Shown here one piece after another: positions 9,192 to 18,402 of a stretch of DNA of 64,000 nt. The translations under genes and the position numbers were made by a program. Every line of letters begins with the position of its first letter. The first letter of the stretch is position 1. This DNA is from Isachenkonia alkalipeptolytica. Its GTDB lineage: Bacteria > Bacillota > Clostridia > Peptostreptococcales > T1SED10-28. The notes beneath the pieces are model-generated. The model saw only the letters and a program-made list of their open reading frames with translations, ran no database searches and was not told the DNA's origin. The stretch is from positions 124,001 to 188,000 of the forward strand of contig NZ_SUMG01000002.1 in the NCBI RefSeq assembly GCF_009910325.1, given 5' to 3'.

Positions 9192-11183
9192 CTACACCTC
9201 TTTTAATTGTTCAATTTCATCCCGAAGTTCCGCTGCCTTTTCGAATTCCAAGGCTTTTGCCGCGGCTTTCATTTCTTTTTCCAGCAGGGTGATTCGTTTT
9301 TCCCGCTGGCTCTCGGTTAACTGCTCTTTCTTCGGCTTCTTTTTCGCCAGTTCCAGGGTATATTCCACTTCATCCTCCGCCACTTTTGTGGCTTCAATGA
9401 TCTCGCTGATGTCTTTCTTAATAGTAATCGGTTGAATGTTATGTTTCTCATTATAGGCGATTTGCACCCCTCGCCGTCTTTCCGTCTCATCAATGGCCCG
9501 TTTCATAGACCCCGTGATTTTATCCGCATACATCACTACCCGGCCTTCCGTATTTCTGGCGGCGCGACCGATGGTTTGGACCATGGAGGTTTCCGAACGA
9601 AGAAAGCCTTCCTTGTCCGCATCGAGAATGGCCACCAGGGATACTTCCGGTAAATCCAGTCCTTCTCGAAGGAGGTTGATGCCGATTAATACATCAAATT
9701 TTCCCAGGCGAAGGTCCCGGATAATTTCCATCCGTTCCATGGTGTCAATATCCGAGTGGAGATAGCGCACTTTAATCCCCAGTTCTTCCAAATAGTTGGT
9801 CAAGTCTTCCGACATTTTTTTCGTTAAGGTGGTCACCAGTACCCGGAATTTTTTCTCTACTTCTTTATAAATTTCTCCGACCAGATCATCAATCTGCCCT
9901 TTTACCGGACGGACATCCACCTTGGGATCAATAATTCCCGTGGGACGAATCAACTGTTCCGTAATCATCTGACTCCGCTCACTTTCATAGGGCCCCGGTG
10001 TTGCGGAAACGTACACAATCTGATTGATTAAGGATTCAAATTCCTCAAAATTCAACGGTCGATTATCATAAGCCGAAGGGAGACGAAATCCGTACTCCAC
10101 CAGATTTTCCTTTCGGGAGCGGTCCCCGCCGAACATTCCCCGTACCTGAGGGATACTGACATGGGATTCATCGGCGATCATTAAATAGTCATCAGGAAAA
10201 TAGTCCAGCAGGGTAAAGGGACGACTTCCCGGTTCTCTACCGGATAAATGACGGGAGTAGTTCTCAATTCCCTGGCAGAATCCGGTTTCCCGAAGCATTT
10301 CGATATCATACATGGTCCGCTGTCGAATCCGCTGGGCTTCCAAAAGTTTTTCCTCCTGTTTAAAATAGGCTTCCCGTTCTTCCAACTCCTCTTCAATGGC
10401 CTTAATGGCATCTTCCAGCTTTTCCGATCCCGTAGCATAGTGGGACGCCGGGAAAATGGATACATGGACCCGTTCCCCTACAATTTCCCCGGTAAGGGCG
10501 TTCACTTCCGTAATCCGCTCAATTTCATCTCCGAAAAATTCCACGCGGATCGCCTGCTCCGATGAATTTGCAGGAAAAATTTCCAGGATATCCCCCCGTA
10601 CCCGAAAGGTCCCCCGTACAAAATTTATATCATTCCGTTCATATTGAATATCCACCAGTTTCCGAAGAATCTCATCTCGATCCCGTTCCATCCCCGGTCT
10701 CAAGGACAGCCCCAATTCCTTATACTCTTCCGGATTTCCCAGACCGTAGATACAGGATACACTGGCTACGATAATCACATCCCGTCGTTCAAAAAGAGCG
10801 GAAGTGGCGGAGTGTCGCAGTTTATCAATTTCATCATTGATGGAGGCATCCTTTTCGATGAACATATCATTATGGGCCACATAGGCCTCGGGCTGATAAT
10901 AATCGTAATAGCTTACAAAATATTCCACCGCATTGTGGGGAAAAAACTCCCGGAACTCGCTGGCCAGTTGGGCCGCCAGGGTTTTGTTATGGGCCAATAC
11001 CAAGGTGGGCCGTTGCACCTGCTGAATCACGTTAGCCATGGTGAAGGTCTTTCCCGACCCGGTAACCCCTAAAAGGGTTTGATCCCGATGCCCTTGATTC
11101 AGACTGCTGACCAAGTCCCCAATGGCCTGGGGCTGATCCCCCGTGGGTTGAAAAGACGATTGAATTTCAAAACGTTCCTCCAT
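9192..11183 (-). CDS. uvrB: excinuclease ABC subunit UvrB
   Basis: 663 aa. UvrB is the helicase-like damage-verification subunit. Visible are Walker [13 protein letters not shown] (about residue 40), the beta-hairpin region ([11 protein letters not shown]), the DESHVSIPQ Walker B region, helicase motif VI (QTIGRAARN) and the C-terminal UVR motif ([17 protein letters not shown]) that contacts UvrC. It is the first gene of uvrBAC. Upstream lie a TTGACA/TACAAT promoter and a palindromic LexA-type box, consistent with SOS control. The RBS AAGGATGAG precedes the ATG. Confidence 0.98.
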   Translation of the reverse strand: MEERFEIQSSFQPTGDQPQAIGDLVSSLNQGHRDQTLLGVTGSGKTFTMANVIQQVQRPTLVLAHNKTLAAQLASEFREFFPHNAVEYFVSYYDYYQPEAYVAHNDMFIEKDASINDEIDKLRHSATSALFERRDVIIVASVSCIYGLGNPEEYKELGLSLRPGMERDRDEILRKLVDIQYERNDINFVRGTFRVRGDILEIFPANSSEQAIRVEFFGDEIERITEVNALTGEIVGERVHVSIFPASHYATGSEKLEDAIKAIEEELEEREAYFKQEEKLLEAQRIRQRTMYDIEMLRETGFCQGIENYSRHLSGREPGSRPFTLLDYFPDDYLMIADESHVSIPQVRGMFGGDRSRKENLVEYGFRLPSAYDNRPLNFEEFESLINQIVYVSATPGPYESERSQMITEQLIRPTGIIDPKVDVRPVKGQIDDLVGEIYKEVEKKFRVLVTTLTKKMSEDLTNYLEELGIKVRYLHSDIDTMERMEIIRDLRLGKFDVLIGINLLREGLDLPEVSLVAILDADKEGFLRSETSMVQTIGRAARNTEGRVVMYADKITGSMKRAIDETERRRGVQIAYNEKHNIQPITIKKDISEIIEATKVAEDEVEYTLELAKKKPKKEQLTESQREKRITLLEKEMKAAAKALEFEKAAELRDEIEQLKEV

Positions 11184-11246
11184 TAAATCTCATCCTTTAT
11201 TATGGTTTCATCTTCCTTGTTGACTGTACTTTTTTTGATTTGTTGA

Positions 11247-11258
11247 GAACTTTAGTTC
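11247..11258. promoter_or_regulatory. LexA/SOS-type operator upstream of uvrBAC
   Basis: The site GAACTTTAGTTC is a perfect GAAC-N4-GTTC palindrome, the core of the Gram-positive LexA (DinR) box. It sits just downstream of the predicted uvrB transcription start, where bound repressor would block transcription. A partial second copy of the half-site (TTAGTTCGTAT) lies immediately beside it. Confidence 0.7.
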
Positions 11259-11275
11259 GTATATTAGTTCGTATT

Positions 11276-11304
11276 ATTGTATGTTTTTTTACCGGGCTTG
11301 TCAA
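11276..11304 (-). promoter_or_regulatory. sigma-A promoter of uvrBAC
   Basis: On the minus strand a perfect -35 TTGACA (11304-11299), a 17-bp spacer and the -10 TACAAT (11281-11276). The start site is predicted near 11269, about 85 bp upstream of the uvrB ATG. Confidence 0.8.
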
Positions 11305-11346
11305 CCGATGCCCTCGTGATTTTGCCGTCACCGCTTTACCCAATAA

Positions 11347-11643
11347 CTAGACCCCCACATTATAGTGCCATAGCCATGCCATATGAAGAAACAGCACCAT
11401 GGCATAGACCACCAGGCCGAATTTAGCAATGGGATCTTTATATTTTTTCGTTCGTCGAATAAGAAACATGACCCCGAGGATCATCAGAACTCTTAAAATA
11501 GCCGCTTTTAACAAGGGGAGCTCAAAGAGCCATACCATCAAAGGGTTTGCCTCTTCAATGACGTTTAAATCCACCACCCCGAAATAGGTCAATAAGAAAT
11601 CCAAAAACATCATATAGCCCAGTACCCTGACTTTGTTTTTCAT
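11347..11643 (-). CDS. small membrane protein, DUF5658-like
   Basis: 98 aa with about three predicted membrane segments (VLGYMMFLDFLLTYFGVV, LLKAAILRVLMILGVMFLI, FGLVVYAMVLFLHMAWLW). The pattern, an N-terminal helix ending near D-x-x-L-T, then EANPLM and two further helices, resembles DUF5658 proteins, whose function is unknown. It has its own promoter (11738-11766) and an AGGAGGATCC RBS before the ATG, so it is probably a separate unit from the upstream Ctp/FtsEX cluster. Confidence 0.7.
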   Translation of the reverse strand: MKNKVRVLGYMMFLDFLLTYFGVVDLNVIEEANPLMVWLFELPLLKAAILRVLMILGVMFLIRRTKKYKDPIAKFGLVVYAMVLFLHMAWLWHYNVGV

Positions 11644-11694
11644 GGGATCCTCCTTCGGGGTTTCCTAATTAATAATCATTATTATTGATAAAGC

Positions 11695-11732
11695 AAAAAT
11701 AATGTGGCAGTTGACATAATCTCACTACCACA
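11695..11732 (-). terminator. hairpin with U-run, probable terminator of the ftsEX-ctp cluster
   Basis: On the minus strand TGTGGTAG (11732-11725) pairs with CTGCCACA (11710-11703), eight pairs including one G-U. It is followed by TTATTTTTG. It lies about 70 bp after the ctp stop. It also lies just downstream of the promoter for the 98-aa gene, so it would sit in that gene's 5' leader as well. Confidence 0.55.
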
Positions 11733-11737
11733 CTATT

Positions 11738-11766
11738 ATTATAGCACATTGAAAATCCATATTCAA
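11738..11766 (-). promoter_or_regulatory. promoter of the DUF5658-like gene
   Basis: Minus-strand -35 TTGAAT (11766-11761), a 17-bp spacer and a perfect -10 TATAAT (11743-11738). The predicted transcript has a leader of about 85 nt that begins with the hairpin at 11695-11732. Confidence 0.6.
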
Positions 11767-11803
11767 TTAACTTGTCCTTTGTTCTTGAAAGGATGATTGC
11801 TTC

Positions 11804-13027
11804 CTATTCAAGGCCCAGTTCTTCTTTTAAAACCTCAATGGCCTTTTCCAACTGCTTGTCTTCCCCTTCTTCAATCAGGTCTACGCTGACGGTTTGTTCC
11901 ATTTCCACGATGATGTCCGGCTCAATGCCTTCATCCTGAATGTAGTTTCCCTCGGGAGTAAAGTACTGGGATACGGTATATCGAAAACCGGAGCCGTCTT
12001 CTTCATAGCTTCGAATACCTTGAACCAAAGCTTTTCCAAAGGTGGTTTCTCCAATAACCGTCCCACGGTTACCGTCTTGCACCGCTCCGGCTAAAATTTC
12101 CGAAGCACTGGCACTTCCTTTATTTACCAGTACGGTCAAGGGAACATCCACATGATCACTTGAAGCGGTTTCTTGCTGTTGATTTCCTTCCCGGTCCTCG
12201 GTATAAACAATCACCTGTTCATCCAGAATCATATCGGCAATTTCAATGGTTTGGCTTAATAGTCCCCCCGGATTGTTTCGAAGATCCAGCACCAAAGCCT
12301 CCATATTATCTTCTACCAAAGCATCCAGGGCTTCGTTAAAGTCCCCGGCGGTTTGTTGATTAAAGTTGGTAATTCGGATATAGCCGATATCCTCTTCCAG
12401 CATTTCATATTGAACGGTTTCAATCTTAATGGTTTCCCGCTCAATGGTAAGTTCGATCAGTTCCCGTTCTCCTTCTCTTCGAATGGCAACATCCACTTCC
12501 GTTCCCGGTTCTCCCCGCATCAGGTCCACGGCTTTATTAAGATTCGGGCCTTGGACTTCTTCTCCGTCAACCTCTATAATACGGTCTCCGGTTTGAATCC
12601 CCGCTCGATATCCCGGGGTGCTTTCTATAGGGGATACAACGGTAACATATCCGTCTTCTCCCGGGGTCACGATAATTCCGATCCCTCCAAAAGAGCCTTC
12701 GGTTTCCGTCATGAAATCCTCATATTCGTCGGAGCTCATATAGGTGGTATAAGGGTCTCCCGTAGCTTCAAACATTCCCCGTACCGCCCCTTCCATCAGA
12801 GTGGACTCATCCAGATCCTCATAGTAATTCTCCAACAAAAAATCTCTCATATAGGTCAGCTTTGAAAAATCCTCTTCCAATTCCTGATAATGCTCCATAT
12901 GATCATCGGATATTAAGTAGTTCTCTCCCACTTGAAGGGCAATGTAATTGCCTAATGTCATATTCACGATTGTGGTTAGCAGCACCAACACTACAGCGCC
13001 GATTAATGCTTTCTTTTTACTTATCAT
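11804..13027 (-). CDS. C-terminal processing serine protease (S41 family, CtpA/CtpB-like)
   Basis: 407 aa. An N-terminal membrane anchor or signal (residues ~8-30) is followed by a PDZ domain (GSFGGIGIIVTPGEDGYVTVVSP ... AGIQTGDRIIEVDGEEV, split by the PDZ loop). The S41 tail-specific protease core follows, with catalytic Ser in NKGSASASEILAG and the paired Lys in GETTFGKALVQG. Such proteases act outside the membrane on anchored proteins. In Bacillus CtpB works in sporulation signalling, and in other bacteria Ctp enzymes trim cell-wall hydrolases. Its position directly after two M23 hydrolases and ftsEX suggests the second kind of role, but this is inference from context. Confidence 0.93.
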   Translation of the reverse strand: MISKKKALIGAVVLVLLTTIVNMTLGNYIALQVGENYLISDDHMEHYQELEEDFSKLTYMRDFLLENYYEDLDESTLMEGAVRGMFEATGDPYTTYMSSDEYEDFMTETEGSFGGIGIIVTPGEDGYVTVVSPIESTPGYRAGIQTGDRIIEVDGEEVQGPNLNKAVDLMRGEPGTEVDVAIRREGERELIELTIERETIKIETVQYEMLEEDIGYIRITNFNQQTAGDFNEALDALVEDNMEALVLDLRNNPGGLLSQTIEIADMILDEQVIVYTEDREGNQQQETASSDHVDVPLTVLVNKGSASASEILAGAVQDGNRGTVIGETTFGKALVQGIRSYEEDGSGFRYTVSQYFTPEGNYIQDEGIEPDIIVEMEQTVSVDLIEEGEDKQLEKAIEVLKEELGLE

Positions 13028-13111
13028 TCAACGCGCTCCTCTTTATTCTCTGTCGTTTATCTCAGCTTTATCTTTCATTGCCTTTGTATCATCCTTATAT
13101 TCTACCACACA

Positions 13112-14437
13112 TTATTCATTTAACCAATGATAGGGATTAATGACTTTCGGGTCTCCATTCACTCGTACTTCATAGTGCAGATGAGGCCCCGTGGAGTATC
13201 CTGTACTGCCAATAGATGCAATGACTTCCCCCTGTTCCACTCGGTCTCCTACCGATACATGATTTTGGGAATTATGTGCGTATAAAGTAGAGATTCCTTC
13301 ACCATGGTAAATCACAACATAGTTACCGTAGCTTGGTCCATAGGTGGAGAGCATCACTTCCCCGGACAAACTGGCCACAATCGGTGTCCCCATGGGGGCA
13401 GGAATGTCAATTCCCCAGTGGGGTCTCCATTCACCGAAGATGGGATGGGTCCGGTAACCGTAGGCGGAAGAAATTCTACGATAGCCCGGCACCGGCCAGG
13501 ACCGATTGGCCTCAGCAGGAGTGGAGGGTTCCTCTTCTTCTTCCGATTCTTCCGGCTCCGGTTCCCTTTCTTCAGCAGCATCCTCTTCCTCCGATGCTTC
13601 CCGTTCCGCTTCTTCCTCCGCCTTTCTTTCCGCTTCCCGTCTTGCCTGTTCTTCCGCTTCTTTGCGGGCCTGTTCCTCAGCCGCCCGTTTTTCCGCTTCC
13701 ATTCGTTCCTGGATTTCTCTTTCTATTCGCTGGATTTCTCCTTCAAGATACTCCGACTCTTCTTCCCGTTCTGAGAGTTCCTGTTCCATCTCCGCGATGG
13801 TACTTTGGATTTCCACCCTGAGACGCTTTTGGGTTCCCCTGGATACTTGCAGGGTTTCCACCTTGTTTTCCACATCCTGTTGGTAGCTTAACAGTTGACT
13901 CTTTTGATCCTCCAGAATATCCTGCTTTGCTGCCACCAGAGCGGCCTGTTCTTCCAGTTCCTCAATCAATTGTACATCATGGTCCGCAATTTTTCGAATC
14001 ATATCCATGTTGGAAAGAAGTTCCGTAAAGTCCCGGGAACCAAAAAGTATTTCTATGTAACTGATACTTCCTTTTCGGTACATGGCCGCGACTCGAGTGC
14101 CCAGCAACTCATTTTTATCGCCTAAACCCGCCTTGGCCTCCAAAAGCTCCTCCTCGGTTACTTCAATGTCCTCTGTAACCCGGGAGATATTAGATTCAAT
14201 GTCATCAATTTCTCTTTCCGCTTCGATGATTTCCATTTCAATCTCTTCAAGCTTCTCAATAATCTCCGATTCTTCCATTTCATTCTCTTCAATTTTTGCT
14301 TCGATTTCCCGTTGCTCTTCCTCCACTTCCTTTAACTGATCCTGAACTTCATCGACTTCTTCAGCAAAAGAAAATAGGGCTGGGCTAATCAGCAACAAAA
14401 ATACCATCATCAGACATAAAAACTTTCTTTTTTTCAT
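13112..14437 (-). CDS. PcsB/EnvC-like murein hydrolase activator with M23 (LytM) domain, copy 1
   Basis: 441 aa. A signal peptide (residues 1-25, KKRKFLCLMMVFLLLISPA) precedes a long coiled coil (about 27-260), including a Glu/Ala/Arg-rich stretch and an acidic Pro/Glu linker (290-320). The C-terminal M23 metallopeptidase domain has the zinc ligands H...D in RPHWGIDIPAP and H in TGPHLHYEV. The layout is that of PcsB/EnvC proteins, which FtsEX switches on at the division site. It is co-directional with ftsEX and is a tandem paralogue of the next upstream gene, most similar in the coiled coil (DFTELLSNMDMIRKIA) and the M23 domain. Both copies keep the zinc ligands, so both should be active hydrolases. 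Confidence 0.92.
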   Translation of the reverse strand: MKKRKFLCLMMVFLLLISPALFSFAEEVDEVQDQLKEVEEEQREIEAKIEENEMEESEIIEKLEEIEMEIIEAEREIDDIESNISRVTEDIEVTEEELLEAKAGLGDKNELLGTRVAAMYRKGSISYIEILFGSRDFTELLSNMDMIRKIADHDVQLIEELEEQAALVAAKQDILEDQKSQLLSYQQDVENKVETLQVSRGTQKRLRVEIQSTIAEMEQELSEREEESEYLEGEIQRIEREIQERMEAEKRAAEEQARKEAEEQARREAERKAEEEAEREASEEEDAAEEREPEPEESEEEEEPSTPAEANRSWPVPGYRRISSAYGYRTHPIFGEWRPHWGIDIPAPMGTPIVASLSGEVMLSTYGPSYGNYVVIYHGEGISTLYAHNSQNHVSVGDRVEQGEVIASIGSTGYSTGPHLHYEVRVNGDPKVINPYHWLNE

Positions 14438-14573
14438 GCTCTTTCTCCCCTTTATATGGAAAATGGTCTTTGAGTACTAATTTACCCAGCCCTATTCACT
14501 TTAATCTATCTATTTCAACATTTGTTTGCTATGGGTCACTTTTTTTGTTTGTATTTTTTTATTTTTTTCTCTA

Positions 14574-15821
14574 TCAATTACGTAACCAGTCCATGGGATT
14601 GGTGGTATTTCCGTTCCGTTGCACTTCAAAGTGTAGGTGTGGCCCTGTGGACATCCCCGTGGTTCCGATCCGAGCAATGGTTTCGCCGCCTTGGACCTGT
14701 TGTCCTCTACTCACTTGATTCCTGGAATTGTGAGCATAGAGCGTGGAGATGCCGTTTCCATGATCAATAACCACAACATTGCCATAGCTTCCGCTGTACT
14801 GAGACATGATTACAGTCCCTGATGCAGCGGCCACAACCGGCGTGCCTGAGGGTGCAGGGATATCAATTCCCGCGTGGAATCTTGTTCCTCCCAATACAGG
14901 ATGGGTTCGATTTCCGTAGGGAGAAGAGATTCGGGTATATCCCGGTACCGGCCAGACCGATGGTCGGCTGGTGTCTACTTGCTCCTGGCTACCCTGGTCC
15001 TTGGTAGCCTCTTCCTTGGCAGCCTGCTCCTGGGCTTTTCTTTCCTCTTCCTTTCTACGTCGCTCCGCTTCTAAACGGGCTCGTTCCGCTTCTTGAAGCT
15101 CTTGGATCTCCGCCTGAAGATTTTGGGATTCCTGTTCCTTTTGGTTCAGTTCCTCTTCCATCTGACCAATGGCGCTTTGAACTTCTCGACGCAGGCTTAC
15201 TTGAGTGCCTCTGGAAACTTGCAACTGCTCTTTTTGATCCTTTGCGTCCTCCTGGTAACTCACCAGTTTAGCCTCTTGGTCTTCCAACATCTTTTTCTTA
15301 CTGGCAATAAGGTTTCTCTGTTCTTCCAACTCTTCGATTAGTTCCACGTCTTGATTGGCAATCTTTCGAATCATGTCCACATTCGTTAACAGTTCGGTAA
15401 AGTCCCCTGATCCTAATAATACTTCTATGTACCCAATATTTCCCCGGCGGTACATGGTGTCTAGACGGGATTCCAGGGTGTCATTTTTCTCTACAATGGT
15501 CTCTTCCGCTTCCACCAATTCTTCCTTGGTGTCTTCAATTTTTTCTGTGGTTTCAGATATTTGCCCTTCGAGACGGTCGATTTCATCTTCCGTCTCGATA
15601 ATTTCCATTTCCAAGGTTTCGATTTTCTCAATAATTTCCGCTTCTTCCATGGATTTGTCTTGAATTTGGCTTTCCACGGCTTTTTGTCGTTCTTCCACTT
15701 CCTTTAAGCTATCTTTTTTTTCATCAATTTCATTGGCAAATACATACATCCCGGAAGTTACCAGTAAAAACGATGCAATAATCATGATAAACTTGCTGCT
15801 TCTTTTCACTATACATCCCAT
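14574..15821 (-). CDS. PcsB/EnvC-like murein hydrolase activator with M23 (LytM) domain, copy 2
   Basis: 415 aa. A signal peptide (SKFIMIIASFLLVTSGMYVFA) is followed by a coiled coil of about 220 residues with the conserved segment DFTELLTNVDMIRKIANQD, a charged linker, and an M23 domain with zinc ligands in RFHAGIDIPAP and TGPHLHFEV. The ATG at 15821 lies 15 bp after the ftsX stop, so this copy is the likely direct partner of FtsEX in the same transcript. FtsX periplasmic-loop contact with the coiled coil is known for PcsB and is inferred here. Confidence 0.93.
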   Translation of the reverse strand: MGCIVKRSSKFIMIIASFLLVTSGMYVFANEIDEKKDSLKEVEERQKAVESQIQDKSMEEAEIIEKIETLEMEIIETEDEIDRLEGQISETTEKIEDTKEELVEAEETIVEKNDTLESRLDTMYRRGNIGYIEVLLGSGDFTELLTNVDMIRKIANQDVELIEELEEQRNLIASKKKMLEDQEAKLVSYQEDAKDQKEQLQVSRGTQVSLRREVQSAIGQMEEELNQKEQESQNLQAEIQELQEAERARLEAERRRKEEERKAQEQAAKEEATKDQGSQEQVDTSRPSVWPVPGYTRISSPYGNRTHPVLGGTRFHAGIDIPAPSGTPVVAAASGTVIMSQYSGSYGNVVVIDHGNGISTLYAHNSRNQVSRGQQVQGGETIARIGTTGMSTGPHLHFEVQRNGNTTNPMDWLRN

Positions 15822-15836
15822 CCTTTCAATTTGTGA

Positions 15837-16739
15837 TTACACTTTTAAGTGTTTTCGCATGGAGATTAAACTACCCAGTATTCCAACCCCGATTCCAAGC
15901 ACCACAAACACTAAGGAAATTTGTTGCAGCATGGCGTCCGCCGAGACAATGTATTCAGCAAACAAGGCATAGAATCGAGTGTAAACCAAGTTGTAAATAT
16001 ATTCATATCCGAAGTACACCACGGTCAGGGCAATTAAGGATCCGATCAATCCTAAAAATATCCCTTCAATGACAAAGGGCCATCGAATAAACCAGTTGGT
16101 GGCTCCCACATATTTCATAATGGTGATTTCCTGTCTTCTTGCATTTAAGGTGAGCTTTATGGTGTTGGAAATGATAAACACTGCAATCAATCCTAAAATG
16201 ACAATTAAAAACAGGCCTGCCACTTGAACAAAATCCGCAATGTTTACAAGGTTATCGATAACATCCTGGTAATATCTTACTTCATCCACACCGGAAATTC
16301 CCTGGATGTTTCGTACCACCGCTTGGGAAGCCTCTAACTCTTGAAAGTACACAATGTAGGAATTCGGTAAGGGATTGTTCTCCAAGGTATCCAGCAGATA
16401 TCCCTGTTCTCCCCAGCTTTCCTTCATTTTATCCAAAGCATCATCCTGGGACTCGTATTCCACATTGGCGACCCCTTGAATGCTTTCCAGCTCTGTGCCG
16501 ATGCTGTCGATTTTTTCATTTTCCAGTTCCTCTTCCAGGTAGACCTGAATATTGTCGAACTGACTTTGCCCCATTAAGGCAATATTGTTCATATTGATCA
16601 CCAGGGTGATAATAACCCCTAGAACCAACAGTGAGGCAGTTACGGAACCGATGGAAGCAATGGACATGCCCCGGTTCCTCCATAATCCCAGTAATCCTTG
16701 CTTTGTCATATATCCCATGGTTTTAATCTTCATAGCCAT
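15837..16739 (-). CDS. ftsX: cell division ABC transporter permease-like protein FtsX
   Basis: 300 aa, typical for Gram-positive FtsX. One N-terminal membrane helix (about 25-48) is followed by a large extracellular loop (50-165), which should contact the hydrolase coiled coil. Three C-terminal helices follow (VAGLFLIVILGLIAVFIIS, GIFLGLIGSLIALTVVYFG, ISLVFVVLGIGVGILGSLI). The start overlaps the ftsE stop by 17 bp. A second ATG at 16733 would give an 11-bp overlap. FtsEX couples ATP hydrolysis in the cytoplasm to wall hydrolase activation outside. Confidence 0.95.
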   Translation of the reverse strand: MAMKIKTMGYMTKQGLLGLWRNRGMSIASIGSVTASLLVLGVIITLVINMNNIALMGQSQFDNIQVYLEEELENEKIDSIGTELESIQGVANVEYESQDDALDKMKESWGEQGYLLDTLENNPLPNSYIVYFQELEASQAVVRNIQGISGVDEVRYYQDVIDNLVNIADFVQVAGLFLIVILGLIAVFIISNTIKLTLNARRQEITIMKYVGATNWFIRWPFVIEGIFLGLIGSLIALTVVYFGYEYIYNLVYTRFYALFAEYIVSADAMLQQISLVFVVLGIGVGILGSLISMRKHLKV

Positions 16740-17409
16740 ATACTCCTTTCTTGTCGTCCCGAATCACTGTGCCCTTTTCTATGGCTATTACCCGCTGCTC
16801 CATCACATCAACAATATCCTTGGCATGGGTGGCCATGATGATCGTGGTTCCCCGCTGATTGATGTGGCGCAGTACCCGCATGATTTCCCAAGCGGTATCG
16901 GGGTCAAGGTTCCCCGTGGGTTCGTCGGCAATGACAATACTTGGATTGTTAATAATACTTCTTGCTATGGACACCCGTTGCATTTCTCCTCCTGAGAGTT
17001 CATTGGGATATTTCTTTGCTTTATCGCTCAGTCCTACCAAACCTAATACCATCGGAACCTGCCGTCGGATCTCCCGACTCTTTGCCTCCACAATTTCCAT
17101 GGCAAAGGCTACGTTCTCATATACGGTTTTATTCGGCAATAACCGGAAATCCTGAAAAATCACACCAATACTCCTTCGGAGCAGAGGAATGTTTCGATTG
17201 GATACCTTGGTGATATCGTCTTCATTCATCATGATTTTTCCTGAAGTTGCTTGTTCCTCATGGAGCAGTAATTTTATAAAAGTGGATTTTCCGGCCCCGC
17301 TGGGTCCTACTAAAAACACAAACTCTCCTTTATCAATTTTTATATTGATATCTTTTAAAGCCACGACATCATGGCGATAGGTTTTTCCCACATTTTGAAA
17401 TTCGATCAA
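16723..17409 (-). CDS. ftsE: cell division ATP-binding protein FtsE
   Basis: 228 aa ABC ATPase. Walker A GPSGAGKSTFIKLL (about 36-44), signature LSGGEMQRVSIARS and Walker B IVIADEPTGNLD are intact. The opening MIEFQNVGKTYRHDVVALKDI is normal FtsE, here shown split as MIEFQNVGKTYRH then DVVALKDI. It is the promoter-proximal gene of ftsE-ftsX-M23-M23-ctp. Upstream AT-rich sequence (17410-17540) contains possible -35/-10 elements (TTGTTA, 16 bp, TATAAA on the minus strand). Confidence 0.96.
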   Translation of the reverse strand: MIEFQNVGKTYRHDVVALKDINIKIDKGEFVFLVGPSGAGKSTFIKLLLHEEQATSGKIMMNEDDITKVSNRNIPLLRRSIGVIFQDFRLLPNKTVYENVAFAMEIVEAKSREIRRQVPMVLGLVGLSDKAKKYPNELSGGEMQRVSIARSIINNPSIVIADEPTGNLDPDTAWEIMRVLRHINQRGTTIIMATHAKDIVDVMEQRVIAIEKGTVIRDDKKGVYGYED

Positions 17410-17639
17410 GCTGAATCATCTCCTACTATATAGTTATTCGACAAAAAACGACCATTCCCTTCTTTTCCAACGAAATTTATATAATTTTATAAAGTTTTAA
17501 CAAATATCAGTTGTCCAAATGCTTTGTTTGATTGACATAAGCTTCTTATTTATTATAACAGCCTTTTTTTATAAATTCCAATCGAATTAACAATAATTCC
17601 TGAATGAATGTTAAAATAAGACCAAAGGAGGAGTTTAAA

Positions 17640-18227
17640 ATGTCTTTTAACAAGAAAGAGCTGCGCCAAGAGATGATCCAGCAACGAAAATCCCTTTCCC
17701 CCCTGGAAATCAAGGAAAAGAGCTTGGAAATTTTTCATCGATTACAGGGCTTATCGGCCTATGAAAACGCAAGGAAACTTATGACTTATGTTCCCTTCCG
17801 GGAGGAAATTCACACCACTTTATTAATTCGGGATTTTCTTGCAAAAAATCGACAAGTGTTTATTCCCGTTACTCAACCGAAGGAAAAAAAGATTATCATT
17901 TCTGAGCTTCTGGATTTGGAGAAAGATCTGGAAACCGGGCATTTCGGTGTAATGGAACCGAAACCCTTTGCTTTTCGTCCGAAGGATCCCAAAATTATTG
18001 ATCTGGTCATTGTTCCCGGTTTGGCCTTTACCACGAGTGGTTACCGCATCGGCTATGGCGGAGGGTACTATGACCGATTTCTTCCCACGTTGGAGCAAAA
18101 TCCGGTTACCATTGCCTTAGCCCTAGACTTTCAAATTGTGGATTCCCTGCCCATTGACCGCTACGACGTGCCCGTCGATATGATTGTTACCGAGAGCCGA
18201 GTCATTGATTGTCAAAAACATCGCTAA
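17640..18227 (+). CDS. 5-formyltetrahydrofolate cyclo-ligase
   Basis: 195 aa from the ATG at 17640. That ATG is chosen because AAAGGAGGAG lies 7-8 bp upstream, while the in-frame ATG at 17604 has no RBS. The enzyme converts 5-formyl-THF to 5,10-methenyl-THF with ATP. Family features visible are the N-terminal basic helix (KKELRQEMIQQRKSL), the region FIPVTQPKEKKI and the conserved glycine-rich signature GYRIGYGGGYYDRFL. It stands alone on the plus strand between divergent ftsE and a strong terminator. Folate one-carbon salvage fits an organism that handles formate. Confidence 0.95.
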   Translation: MSFNKKELRQEMIQQRKSLSPLEIKEKSLEIFHRLQGLSAYENARKLMTYVPFREEIHTTLLIRDFLAKNRQVFIPVTQPKEKKIIISELLDLEKDLETGHFGVMEPKPFAFRPKDPKIIDLVIVPGLAFTTSGYRIGYGGGYYDRFLPTLEQNPVTIALALDFQIVDSLPIDRYDVPVDMIVTESRVIDCQKHR

Positions 18228-18300
18228 GGCTTCCTGGATGATCCAAAAACCGTTTTCCAAATCCATCCACTTAATAAAAAATAAAAGAATAAAAGAATAA

Positions 18301-18340
18301 AAAAACACGGGAGAGATTTTTTCTCTTCCCGTGTTTTTTT
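18301..18340. terminator. bidirectional Rho-independent terminator after the formyl-THF cyclo-ligase gene
   Basis: ACACGGGA (18305-18312) pairs with TCCCGTGT (18327-18334), extended inward by GAGA/TCTC with one bulged base. It is flanked by an A-run on the left and T7 on the right. Confidence 0.85.
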
Positions 18341-18402
18341 ATTTTTTTCCGTATTGTTCTTGCCATGGTTCTACAGAGGTTCTAAGGAAAAACCCCTTGT
18401 CA

